Assembly: GCA_040755615.1 (NCBI GenBank)
Contig: JBFMAL010000023.1
Coordinates: 1-46,870, forward strand
DNA length: 46,870 bases
From: DYEP01 sp040755615
GTDB lineage: Bacteria > Bacillota > Sulfobacillia > DUSP01 > DYEP01
Direction: 5' to 3'
Positions 25,098 through 32,072 of this stretch are shown in pieces (positions within the stretch are counted from its first letter, which is position 1; every line of letters begins with the position of its first letter). Made by a program: the position numbers and the translations under genes. Under the pieces are notes generated by a model that worked only from the letters and a program-made list of their open reading frames with translations, was not told where the DNA came from and searched no databases.

Positions 25098-25586
25098 TTA
25101 CTTCTTCTTTCGGTACCTGTCCAGGATGCCGCTCACCCGGTCCGGTTTCATCCTGGCGTGGGTGTCCTTGTTCACGGTAATTACCGGAGCCAGCCCGCAG
25201 GCGCCCAGGCATCTGACCACCTCGAGCGAGAACTCGCCGTCGTCGGTGCTGTCCCCCGCTTTAATGCCCAGTTCTTTCTCGAATCGCTCAAGCACCTTCG
25301 GGGCTCCTCTTACATAGCAGGCGGTGCCGTTGCAGCACGAAATTTGATGTCTACCCTTGGGTTTCAGTGAGAAAAAGGCGTAGAACGTCACGACCCCGTA
25401 AACATCTGCGAGCGGGACGCCGAGCCCCTCTGAAATCCTGACCATGATGTCTTTTGGGACGTAACCCAGTGATTCCTGGGCCGTATGAAGCACTTGGATC
25501 AACCCGTCTGGCTGGTTTCTGTGAGATTCGATCGCCTTGTCGACTTCCTGATACGCCTTCTCACAGGCGCATGCCGGTTCAGCCAT
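25098..25586 (-). CDS. hydC: NuoE-like hydrogenase subunit
   Basis: The 162-residue [2Fe-2S] thioredoxin-fold subunit is homologous to the 24-kDa subunit of complex I. Cysteine pattern: C85-x4-C90 (in SCCNGTACYVRGA) and C126-x3-C130 (in CLGACGLAP). Helical start plus TAQESLGYVPKDIMVRISE and VYGVVTFYAFFSLKPKG match the family. It accepts electrons from the NADH-oxidising NuoF-like part. Start ATG 25586 has GGGGGGAG ahead; the frame is open upstream but only with sequence unlike the family. The next gene begins 2 bases after its stop. Confidence 0.92.
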   Translation of the reverse strand: MAEPACACEKAYQEVDKAIESHRNQPDGLIQVLHTAQESLGYVPKDIMVRISEGLGVPLADVYGVVTFYAFFSLKPKGRHQISCCNGTACYVRGAPKVLERFEKELGIKAGDSTDDGEFSLEVVRCLGACGLAPVITVNKDTHARMKPDRVSGILDRYRKKK

Positions 25587-25638
25587 TTTCGATTTCTCCC
25601 CCCATCCTTTCATTTTGCACTCGGCGTTGGCCCTGCGA

Positions 25639-26373
25639 CTACACCCAGGCGACTGCCCGGCGACCATATGCTCCCTTGAGGGCCATGCGCATTTCGGAAA
25701 CTGACAGTTCCCTGACGTAAAGGGCCGTTCTGCCCTGCCGGATATCACTGGGTCTGTGCGCGTCTGAGTTTAAGAGCAGGGCGTGTCCGCCATGTCTTTC
25801 AGGATCCGGTCTTCTACCGTACCGCTCCGACACCTCAAGCCCATCCGCGGCAAGACCTGGGGGCAAAAGCCCGAGCACGTTCAGGAGTCCTCCTCTTTCC
25901 CTGTTGATGTGTGCCGGGATACATAATCCTCCTGAATGCCTGGTCATAAAGGCCAGCTGATCAAGACCCAGGTTGCAGGCACACGAAAGAAGCCAAGTCT
26001 CTTCACCTGTCATGATTCCTTTCTCATCGAATACTGTCTGACTGCCGAAAATCGAGACGTTGTTTTTCCTGCATGGCAGGTTGGCATAGATCACCTCCTG
26101 AAATCTTTCGGCCTTCGCTGGGTCGTCGAAGATGCAAAGCACATGAACTTCTTCTCTCGACGTCACCTCAAGCCCTGATAGCACTTGAAGACGTGTATCC
26201 TTCGCTGTGTTTACCACGGCCCGGCAATTCTTCGCGCTGTTATGGTCGGTAATCGCTATGGCATCAAGGCCGACCTCCAGGGCACAGCCTACTATATTCC
26301 CGGGAGTCATGGCATCGTCCGCACATGGCGAAAGCGCAGTGTGAATGTGCAGGTCCACGATAAACCAGCGCAT
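25639..26373 (-). CDS. PHP-domain phosphoesterase
   Basis: 244 residues. The metal-binding motifs of PHP domains are present: DLHIHTALSPCADDAM at the N-terminus, AIAITDHNS, LEVTSREEVHVLC, PAHINRERGG and LNSDAHR. It probably hydrolyses a phosphoester in the cytoplasm; the substrate (nucleotide, phospho-histidine or sugar phosphate) is not revealed. TGATG coupling: the ATG at 26373 shares a base with the upstream stop. PHP genes beside DRTGG and [FeFe]-hydrogenase-like genes are a recurring but poorly explained context in anaerobic Firmicutes. Confidence 0.88.
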   Translation of the reverse strand: MRWFIVDLHIHTALSPCADDAMTPGNIVGCALEVGLDAIAITDHNSAKNCRAVVNTAKDTRLQVLSGLEVTSREEVHVLCIFDDPAKAERFQEVIYANLPCRKNNVSIFGSQTVFDEKGIMTGEETWLLSCACNLGLDQLAFMTRHSGGLCIPAHINRERGGLLNVLGLLPPGLAADGLEVSERYGRRPDPERHGGHALLLNSDAHRPSDIRQGRTALYVRELSVSEMRMALKGAYGRRAVAWV

Positions 26374-26705
26374 CACGTATCCAGTATCCGGTGCAGCCTT
26401 CCCGCTACCTCAAAGGAGGAATCCCGCGTGCATAGTATGGGGATGCCGTCCCGCTTCGCTCTTTCCAGGGTATCTTCGTGAGGTTCTCTGCCACCGGCAA
26501 TGATAACAGCGGAGAGATTGGCCAGCACTGCAACGGCCACAATGTTCTGATGAGTCTGGATGGTGATCCAGATATCTCTCTCATTGGCGCGTGCCATGAC
26601 GTCTGACAGCAGGTCACCGCAGTAACCGCGGCGGACGGTCTTTTCGAGCCCATTGCCTGCCCTAACCTCCAGTCCCAATTCTCGCGCAATCTCCTCTACA
26701 GTCAT
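26373..26705 (-). CDS. DRTGG-domain protein
   Basis: 110 residues. RRGYCGDLLSDVMARANERD and IWITIQTHQNIVAVAVLANL match the DRTGG domain, an adenosyl- or nucleotide-binding-like regulatory fold that also occurs in pyrophosphatases and phosphotransacetylases. The protein is nothing but this domain, so it likely binds a small ligand and partners another protein. Its ATG overlaps the upstream hydrogenase-like stop by four bases (ATGA), and the downstream PHP gene overlaps it by one. A role in sensing for the hydrogenase operon is inference. Confidence 0.8.
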   Translation of the reverse strand: MTVEEIARELGLEVRAGNGLEKTVRRGYCGDLLSDVMARANERDIWITIQTHQNIVAVAVLANLSAVIIAGGREPHEDTLERAKRDGIPILCTRDSSFEVAGRLHRILDT

Positions 26706-28036
26706 TCGGCGTCATCCTTTCTGCTTGAGGGAATCTCCCGAGGAGCCATGGCGGGAGGGACTTTGCTCGCTAGGTCGACCATCTCCTCGGCCAACTGGTG
26801 AACCCGTTCCCGAAGTTTGAAAATACAGTCTGTCTCATACGCGCGGTTGTTTACGATATCTTCAGCGAGGGCCCGGCAGCTCGGCGAGCCACATGAGCCG
26901 CAGTCAAGTCCTGGGAGGCGCGCTTCTGTGGCTTCCAGATGGTTCATCTTGGCTATTGCTTGTGATAAATCTGTGTCCAGCGACAGTGCAAGCCGCGGCG
27001 TCACCCGCCTTGTATACCGGAAGACGTCAAGCTTGCCGGATGTTGAGAACGGGCGCGGGTCTGAGGACTCCGCGAGTTTCCTCACGCGAATTCTTGACAC
27101 AAAGGGGTTTTCCACGGTGAGACAGCCGCCTACGCATCCGCCGACGCAGGCCTGGGCTTCAATGAAGTCCAGGTCACCAAGGCGCCCTCTTTCTACCTCG
27201 TTCAGCACCGTGATGACGTTGTGAATGCCGTCCACTGCCAGGCTGTTTACACCCACGGCCTGCATCTCTCCACCAGCTCTGCCCCAGCCTACTCCGGACC
27301 TTGACCCCCTGGGGTAATCAGTCAGGGGTTCGGCTTTCTCGATCAGGGGTCTTATTAAGGCAAAACACTCGTTCATCGAGACGATCCCGTCAACCGACGA
27401 ATCCGTGACCCCCACAGGCTGCTTGGATGCGGTCACCTTCGCCGGGCAGGGAGTGATGAAGAACGCGCCTACGCGACCGGTGATGCCCCTTTCGAACGCC
27501 CTCCGCTTGGCGATGCGGGCTGCGACCTCCATTGGGGCGAGCACAGGGATGATGTTTTCCACCAGCGCCGCGTATTTGACCTGCACTAGCCTAACCACAG
27601 CGGGGCAGGCGGAAGAGATGACGGGCCGCGGCTGCGGGTGGCTGTCGAGGTAGTCCAAAATGGCTGCTGTGACCACATCGGCTGCTGCTGATACCTCAAA
27701 CACGTCATCAAACCCAGCCAGGACAAGCGCGCCGGCAACCTGCGCAGGATTGGTACCGGTCTTGAACTGTCCCATAAAAGAGGGAGCGGGCAATGCCACC
27801 GAGTAGTCGAAGGCAGACAGAAGATCCATCGGGTCGGTTACCGCGAGTTTGGCCTTATTCGGGCATATCCTGATGCATTCCCCGCAGTCAACGCACCGCT
27901 CTTCCATGATCCGCGCCTTTCCCGCGCTTACCCTTATGGCCTCTGTGGGACAGCGCTTGATGCAGTTGGTGCAGCCCTTGCACTTTTCCTGATCCAGCCT
28001 GACGGAGTGAAAGTACCGGGTCACGGACACGACCAC
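26702..28036 (-). CDS. [FeFe]-hydrogenase-like protein, probable sensory/regulatory type
   Basis: 444 residues. Two [4Fe-4S] motifs (CKGCTNCIKRCP, CVDCGECIRICP, residues about 18-60) lead into a hydrogenase large-subunit C-terminal-like domain with altered cluster loops. L1 is SSACPAV, where catalytic hydrogenases have TSCCPxW (proton-relay Cys to Ala); L2 is TPCPAKVTA without the usual Glu; L3 is QACVGGCVGGC. A C-terminal Fe-S motif LDCGSCGSPSCRALAEDIV (about 375-400) resembles RnfB/HydS relatives. These changes fit a sensor or electron-relay role rather than bulk H2 turnover. Start is one of GTG 28036, 28030 or 28024 behind AAAGGTGG. It sits six bases after the upstream ATPase gene. Confidence 0.88.
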   Translation of the reverse strand: MVVSVTRYFHSVRLDQEKCKGCTNCIKRCPTEAIRVSAGKARIMEERCVDCGECIRICPNKAKLAVTDPMDLLSAFDYSVALPAPSFMGQFKTGTNPAQVAGALVLAGFDDVFEVSAAADVVTAAILDYLDSHPQPRPVISSACPAVVRLVQVKYAALVENIIPVLAPMEVAARIAKRRAFERGITGRVGAFFITPCPAKVTASKQPVGVTDSSVDGIVSMNECFALIRPLIEKAEPLTDYPRGSRSGVGWGRAGGEMQAVGVNSLAVDGIHNVITVLNEVERGRLGDLDFIEAQACVGGCVGGCLTVENPFVSRIRVRKLAESSDPRPFSTSGKLDVFRYTRRVTPRLALSLDTDLSQAIAKMNHLEATEARLPGLDCGSCGSPSCRALAEDIVNNRAYETDCIFKLRERVHQLAEEMVDLASKVPPAMAPREIPSSRKDDAE

Positions 28037-28042
28037 CTTTCG

Positions 28043-28525
28043 CTATTGCCCTACCAGGATCACCGAGTGCACTCTGGTACCCACACCCACAACGGACTCT
28101 ATCGTAAGGGCATCTGAATGGGCCTTTATATTCGGCAGGCCCATCCCAGCCCCAAAACCCATCTCCCGCACCGAGGGCGGAGCGGTAGAAAACCCCTCCT
28201 CCATTGCCCGGTCAATATCCGGGATCCCGGGGCCCTGGTCTACCGCTTCGATCTCAACCTGCTCCGGCGTAATGGTTGCCTGCAAAGTACCCCGAATCGC
28301 GTGTATGACGATATTCATTTCAGCCTCATAAGTGACGATAGCAACCCGCCTGGTGACGGAAGCAGGCAGCCCGAGCTGCACACACACCCCTCTGATGCGC
28401 GCAGAGGCCTCACCTCCGGATGCAAAATCCATTCCCCGGATATGAAACTTCATGCACAGGCTCGTATCCTCCGGGTTCACCAGGCGGTCGGCCACGTTTG
28501 CACCTACCTTGTCTGCCGTCTCCAT
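28043..28525 (-). CDS. Anti-sigma-factor-like GHKL ATPase (SpoIIAB/RsbW type)
   Basis: About 160 residues. It has a single ATPase domain: N-box YEAEMNIVIHA, G1 DQGPGIPDIDRAMEEGFST, and G2 REMGFGAGMGLPNIKAHSD. The layout is that of serine-protein-kinase/anti-sigma factors. No partner sigma factor or anti-sigma-factor antagonist lies nearby. Family members start near MKFHIRGMDF, so ATG 28453 is an alternative start to ATG 28525, which overlaps the upstream gene's stop. In this operon it may phosphorylate or bind a regulator of hydrogenase expression; that is inference. Confidence 0.82.
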   Translation of the reverse strand: METADKVGANVADRLVNPEDTSLCMKFHIRGMDFASGGEASARIRGVCVQLGLPASVTRRVAIVTYEAEMNIVIHAIRGTLQATITPEQVEIEAVDQGPGIPDIDRAMEEGFSTAPPSVREMGFGAGMGLPNIKAHSDALTIESVVGVGTRVHSVILVGQ

Positions 28526-29019
28526 GCTGATGACTGGATGATGATTGCTGCGACCAAGGCTCCTCCCAGGGCTGTGAACAGCTGGTTAATCGTCAGCGTG
28601 GTTACTAGTAGGGGAGGCACCTTGATGCTTGGCGCCAGCACCAGTTTGACGCCTGCCGTCATTACCGCGTACTTCACCACCGCTGCGCTGCCGGCGGCGA
28701 TCCAGCAGGCGGGACGGGCGTCTAACGACCTGGAAAGCACCGTCCTGAGAAAGTAGAATGTAAGCACCAGCGCTGCGTTACCTGCCATGATCACGGGCAG
28801 TGCAGGCGCAAACTTCATTATTCCGGTTGTCAGCGCCACCCACGGGGTAATCAACCCGACAATGATCCCGAACACGGGGCCGACGAAGGCCGCGGTAAGG
28901 AGCAAGATGGCGTTGATCACCGGGCCTGTGATCATCTGGCCGAACCCGGCGCTCTGCACCGCAAGCGCAAGCGCTAAAAGCACTGCCGTCTGCACCATGG
29001 GTTTAAGCTCGAACTTCAC
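28504..29019 (-). CDS. ECF-transporter-like S component
   Basis: The 171-residue membrane protein has about five to six helices, starting MKFELKPMVQTAVLLALALA. The FGPVFGIIVG-like loop and six-helix size fit an ECF transporter substrate-binding (S) subunit. No T or A subunit genes are nearby, so it would use a shared energising module. As the first gene of the hydrogenase operon it may import a vitamin or metal; no riboswitch indicates which. Start is GTG 29019, with CAGGGGGTG ahead. Rex-like boxes lie upstream. Confidence 0.75.
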   Translation of the reverse strand: MKFELKPMVQTAVLLALALAVQSAGFGQMITGPVINAILLLTAAFVGPVFGIIVGLITPWVALTTGIMKFAPALPVIMAGNAALVLTFYFLRTVLSRSLDARPACWIAAGSAAVVKYAVMTAGVKLVLAPSIKVPPLLVTTLTINQLFTALGGALVAAIIIQSSAWRRQTR

Positions 29020-29104
29020 GTTGTTTACACCCCCTGTTCGGATACTATCGTTGTAGGCGATTTGTAATTAAAGAGAAATCTATACGAACTAATTGACTAA
29101 GTAA

Positions 29105-29120
29105 TGTGATAACGTTCACA
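29105..29120. promoter_or_regulatory. Rex-box-like palindrome, proximal
   Basis: TGTGATAACGTTCACA is a near-perfect 16-bp palindrome matching the Rex operator core TTGTGA(N)6TCACAA. It is about 90 bases upstream of the first gene of the hydrogenase operon. Confidence 0.7.
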
Positions 29121-29135
29121 AAATTCTGTTTTGTT

Positions 29136-29167
29136 ATAGCCCCTGGCATGCGGGCCTACGGGGCTAT
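29136..29167. repeat. Inverted repeat between the two Rex-like boxes
   Basis: ATAGCCCC (29136-29143) and GGGGCTAT (29160-29167) form an 8-bp stem around a 16-base GC-rich loop, in an otherwise AT-rich leader. There is no U-tract on either strand. It might be a regulatory RNA hairpin or another protein site. Confidence 0.4.
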
Positions 29168-29174
29168 TAGAGAA

Positions 29175-29190
29175 TGTGAAGACATTCACA
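29175..29190. promoter_or_regulatory. Rex-box-like palindrome, distal
   Basis: TGTGAAGACATTCACA is a palindrome of six plus six bases with a four-base centre, an excellent match to the Rex consensus TTGTGAAnnnnTTCACAA. Its centre is 70 bp from that of the proximal box. Rex represses fermentation and hydrogenase genes when NADH is low, which suits the operon read leftward from here. Confidence 0.8.
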
Positions 29191-29220
29191 ATAAATTCAA
29201 AATAAAATTGCTGTCACTTC

Positions 29221-29250
29221 ATTATAACTATATTCACCTGCTGTTGAAAA
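29221..29250 (-). promoter_or_regulatory. Candidate sigma-A promoter for the hydrogenase operon
   Basis: On the minus strand TATAAT (29226-29221) is preceded at 18 bases by TTTTCA. Transcription from about 29214 would run through both Rex-like boxes, which would then act as roadblocks. The -35 match is weak; another promoter between the boxes is possible. Confidence 0.4.
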
Positions 29251-29432
29251 GTACCTTTTTGTTCCTTACGGTCGTACTGACTCATCATTCGAAGCGACGG
29301 CTGAACTTATAGAATAAGCCCGGCACCAGTATTTTTGAGGTACGCCACGCCTTTTTTAAAAAAGGATTTCATCGGGCTTTGAGTAATATGAGTAGTATTG
29401 TAGCCGCATAACGAACCGCGGAGGGATCCGAT

Positions 29433-29999
29433 GTGATAGTGGGCGAAAGGGTTGTGCTGAGGGAATACCGCAAGGAAGATATTGATGACATCGTAAAATG
29501 GGTCAACAACCCAAGAATGAGGAAGTACCTGGGATTCTCGGTGTTTCCTCAGACGAGGCAGCAGTGCGAGGATTACGTGGACCGGCAGCTCAGACCCAGC
29601 GATGATGAATGCGCTATGGTGATCTCCCTGAGAGATGATCCCCAGCTCAGGTACATCGGAGGCGTTGGGCTTCACCGCATCAACTACGTGCACAGAAACG
29701 CAGAACTGGGGATCGCTATCGGACGCGAGGAACTGTTGGGCAGGGGCCTTGGGGCTGAGGCCATTGTGCTCATGTGTGCATTCGGCTTTCTGCGCCTCGG
29801 CCTTCACAAGATAAACATCCGCCATTACGAATATAACCTGCGGGGCGCTGCCTGTTATAACAAAGTGGGTTTTGTGGAAGTCGGCCGTCTGCGACAGAAC
29901 GTATACTTCAACGGCAGGTTCCACGATGAAATCTATATGGATATGCTCGCTGAAGAGTTTTTCAGTCGCTACCCCGACAAGGGTTATCTGTTCGAGTAG
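29433..29999 (+). CDS. GNAT acetyltransferase, RimJ/RimL-type
   Basis: 188 residues. The pattern VLREYRKEDIDDIVKWVNNP, then AELGIAIGREELLGRGLGAEAI, then LGLHKINIRHYEYNLRGAAC YNKVGFVEVGRLR, is that of ribosomal-protein- or antibiotic-type GNAT acetyltransferases. The acetyl-CoA loop is GRGLGAEA. Start is GTG 29433 behind GGAGGG. It is divergent from the hydrogenase operon, so the AT-rich region is shared. The acceptor is unknown. Confidence 0.85.
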   Translation: MIVGERVVLREYRKEDIDDIVKWVNNPRMRKYLGFSVFPQTRQQCEDYVDRQLRPSDDECAMVISLRDDPQLRYIGGVGLHRINYVHRNAELGIAIGREELLGRGLGAEAIVLMCAFGFLRLGLHKINIRHYEYNLRGAACYNKVGFVEVGRLRQNVYFNGRFHDEIYMDMLAEEFFSRYPDKGYLFE

Positions 30000-30123
30000 A
30001 GAGGGGCCCGCCTGCGGGCAGCGGAACAGGGTGTGTTACAGGCCGCCTGTTGATGGGGGAATCAACTATGCAGGTGGCAGGGCGTTTCCTGTGGCCATGG
30101 ACGTTCAAGCGCTGAAATAAAGA

Positions 30124-30148
30124 GAGAACCTGGTATGAACAGGTTCTC
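30124..30148 (-). terminator. Terminator of the zinc-ribbon gene
   Basis: GAGAACCTG (30124-30132) and CAGGTTCTC (30140-30148) form a perfect 9-bp stem with a 7-base loop. On the minus strand it is followed by TCTTTATTTC, U-rich. It lies 24 bases beyond the stop of the gene at 30173 and could also serve the plus-strand GNAT gene. Confidence 0.7.
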
Positions 30149-30172
30149 ACTCTTGTCGCTGACCCGGCGCTT

Positions 30173-30460
30173 CTAATAGCCTCGTTTTCTTGCTGGCTGG
30201 TAGCAGTCCCTGCAGTATACAGGTCTGCCGGGCGAGGGCTCAAACGGCACCTCGGCCTGCGCGCCACATGAAGCGCATGTCGCCTGGTGCATCCTTCTCG
30301 GCTGGGTGTTGCGCGTCTTCTGCTTGCGAGCGCTCCTGCAGTCAGGGCAGCGAGAAGGGTCGTTGGTAAACCCCTTCTCAGCATAGAACTCCTGCTCACG
30401 AACAGAGAACGTAAACTGGGACCCGCAGTCTTTACAGACCAGCGTCTTGTCCTTGGGCAT
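30173..30460 (-). CDS. Zinc-ribbon protein with two CxxC-type modules
   Basis: 95 residues. The first half is a probable zinc-ribbon: LVCKDCGSQFTFSVREQEFY, then DPSRCPDCRSARK. The second half has CASCGAQAEVPFEP and YCRDCYQPARK, a CXXC...CXXC zinc finger. This double arrangement is the standard domain pair found in a widespread small bacterial family of unknown function, often with roles guessed in nucleic-acid binding. AGGAGG lies 12 bases before the ATG, slightly far. A candidate promoter at 30586-30613 and a terminator at 30124-30148 frame it as a single-gene unit. Confidence 0.85.
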   Translation of the reverse strand: MPKDKTLVCKDCGSQFTFSVREQEFYAEKGFTNDPSRCPDCRSARKQKTRNTQPRRMHQATCASCGAQAEVPFEPSPGRPVYCRDCYQPARKRGY

Positions 30461-30585
30461 ATGGATTATGGACCTCCTCTTTTTGACCCAGTGGGCCGTT
30501 TGTCCTCAAATTGAAACTGGGCTAGAGTGGTCCTTATCAGGCGTTATTGCTCCATACCCTTCTCAATTTTGAAGACTGTAATACT

Positions 30586-30613
30586 ATTGTACCACGGAGT
30601 GTGCCGGGCGCAA
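30586..30613 (-). promoter_or_regulatory. Candidate promoter of the zinc-ribbon gene
   Basis: On the minus strand TTGCGC (30613-30608), a 16-base spacer and TACAAT (30591-30586) form a plausible sigma-A promoter. It would give a leader of about 120 bases, in which I see no structured element. Confidence 0.45.
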
Positions 30614-30759
30614 ACGCTTTTTCCAAAATACATGAAAGATGATCTCGAGTAATCCCTGAGTCAGACGAGAACCGGCAGTATATGGCGTATGGGGGGTGTT
30701 AAACGATCTGTCCCGACCGTAAGACGGCGTCTGTCCTGGCGTCGGCAGCGCTTTTCCTT

Positions 30760-31375
30760 TTGGCGTTATGCATCCGGCATCGTCTCGGTCTGCCCTGGTC
30801 TTCTGGATCTGGCGCTGTCTGGCTTCGCCTATTATTGGTCAAGCCTTGCGCTGTCAAAGCGCCAATAGTCAGCGTGACGCGTGAAGGGTTCTTTCACGAA
30901 GCACCAGTCACCGGCGTGGGGCTCATCCCGTGGAACAACATAGACGGGGCGGAGCTCGGCAGATGCCTGGGCCTTCCTGCCCTGAGCGTACGGGTCCGAA
31001 ATGCCGACCGGCTGTTGAGCAGGCTGCCGGGTTGGAAGAGGCAGGCGATCAGGTTTCACTCGCTGCTTACCGGCTCCAGCGTATCTATCTTCGGAAGCGC
31101 TACTCCTCGTACCGGTCGGGTATATCCTTTCCCGGACCAATGAGTACCTGACGAGGCCGCTTGAGGGCGCGTGCGGTGACTGGTGCGGGAAGTGCCAGCA
31201 CCTGGGGCGCGCGTGCAACGGCTGCATCCCCGAGGATAAAGCCAACTGCTGTTTCATTGAATGTACAGCGAGGAGAGGCATCCGGCACTGCGGGGAGCGT
31301 GCGGATTTTCCCTGCCCGCAGCTTCGGGATTTCGTACCGGATGACAGGATGCTGAAGGCTATCATATTGACTTGA
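30760..31375 (+). pseudogene. STM3941-like protein with a DUF3795-like cysteine-rich tail, frameshifted
   Basis: The first frame (from about TTG 30760) reads VSVTREGFFHEAPVTGVGL, IPWNNIDGAELGRCLGLPAL, SVRVRNADRLLSRLPGWKR. This fits a small STM3941-type family with the IPW...I pattern, and ends at 31143. In the next frame, from about 31090, the expected continuation appears (YILSRTNEYLTRPLEGACGD), followed by a cysteine-rich tail: WCGKCQHLGRACNGC, CCFIECTARRGIRHCG, DFPCPQLRDFVP, stopping at TGA 31373-31375. The tail resembles DUF3795. A single frameshift near 31090 therefore splits one gene; upstream sequence back to about 30700 may also belong to it. The family assignments are tentative. Confidence 0.5.
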
Positions 31376-31483
31376 CAGCGCAAGGCTTCGGCGCGAGCTC
31401 GCGCTTTTCCAATGGCTCGCATGGTGGCAAAAGCAGCAGCGGTGAGCTGCCGCGAGCGAAAGAGTGGGAGGGAGGTTACGGAA

Positions 31484-32017
31484 GTGGACGTCTTTCAGGC
31501 GATAGTTGAGAGGAGAAGTTGCAGGAACTTTAAGAAGGCGAGCATACCTAGGGAAGACCTGGTCCGGATTGTAGACGCAGCGCGGCTTGCGCCTTCAGGC
31601 GCAAACGCACAGAAGTGGACGTTCGTGGTGACGACGGACAGCGACACGGTGGAAAGGATCAGGTCGGCGCTGCCGCATGGGAAGAAGTATTACCCCACGT
31701 TTGAAGACGGGGAGTTCGAGAACGTGTCGGCCATCATCTCGCTGGTTTTCCCAGCGAATTACAGGTATTATAGGGAAGACGGCGGCGCCGCCATGGAGAA
31801 CATCTACCTGGCGGCTCGCGCCCTGGGTTACGGTACCTGCTGGGTGCAGGGGCAGCTGCAGGCGCCTATGGGGACGCTCGTACGCATCCTCGCCATTCCC
31901 GACGACCACGTGCTGTTTGCCATGGCTATGCTGGGCGTTCCAAAGGCATGGCCTAAAGAGCCGCCCAAGAAGCACCTTCAGGAAGTGCTCCGTTGGGAGC
32001 GATTCGACGCTTTCTGA
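31484..32017 (+). CDS. Nitroreductase-family flavoprotein
   Basis: 177 residues. FQAIVERRSCRNFKKASI, LVRIVDAARLAPSGANAQKW, then AAMENIYLAARALGYGTCWV and AIPDDHVLFAMAMLGVP show an FMN-dependent nitroreductase fold (RRS.R.F and APSG.N.Q FMN-binding motifs). It would reduce nitro- or other electrophilic substrates with NAD(P)H. GTG 31484 is chosen because GGGAGGGAGG stands 8 bases ahead; the upstream 24 codons are unlike the family. It heads a run of redox/detoxification-type genes. Confidence 0.9.
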   Translation: MDVFQAIVERRSCRNFKKASIPREDLVRIVDAARLAPSGANAQKWTFVVTTDSDTVERIRSALPHGKKYYPTFEDGEFENVSAIISLVFPANYRYYREDGGAAMENIYLAARALGYGTCWVQGQLQAPMGTLVRILAIPDDHVLFAMAMLGVPKAWPKEPPKKHLQEVLRWERFDAF

Positions 32018-32072
32018 TCGACGCGCCGGGCGTCGGAATTCCCGGTACATAATAGAAAGGGAGGCCAAATCA

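Larger units (their letters stand above)
29020..29432. other. AT-rich control region of the hydrogenase operon and the GNAT gene
   Basis: A 413-base stretch, clearly more AT-rich than its surroundings, without a gene. Besides the Rex-like boxes, hairpin and promoter listed separately, it holds a perfect 16-bp palindrome CCTTTTTTAAAAAAGG at 29350-29365. The GGAGGG ribosome binding site of the plus-strand GNAT gene is at its right end. Confidence 0.6.
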
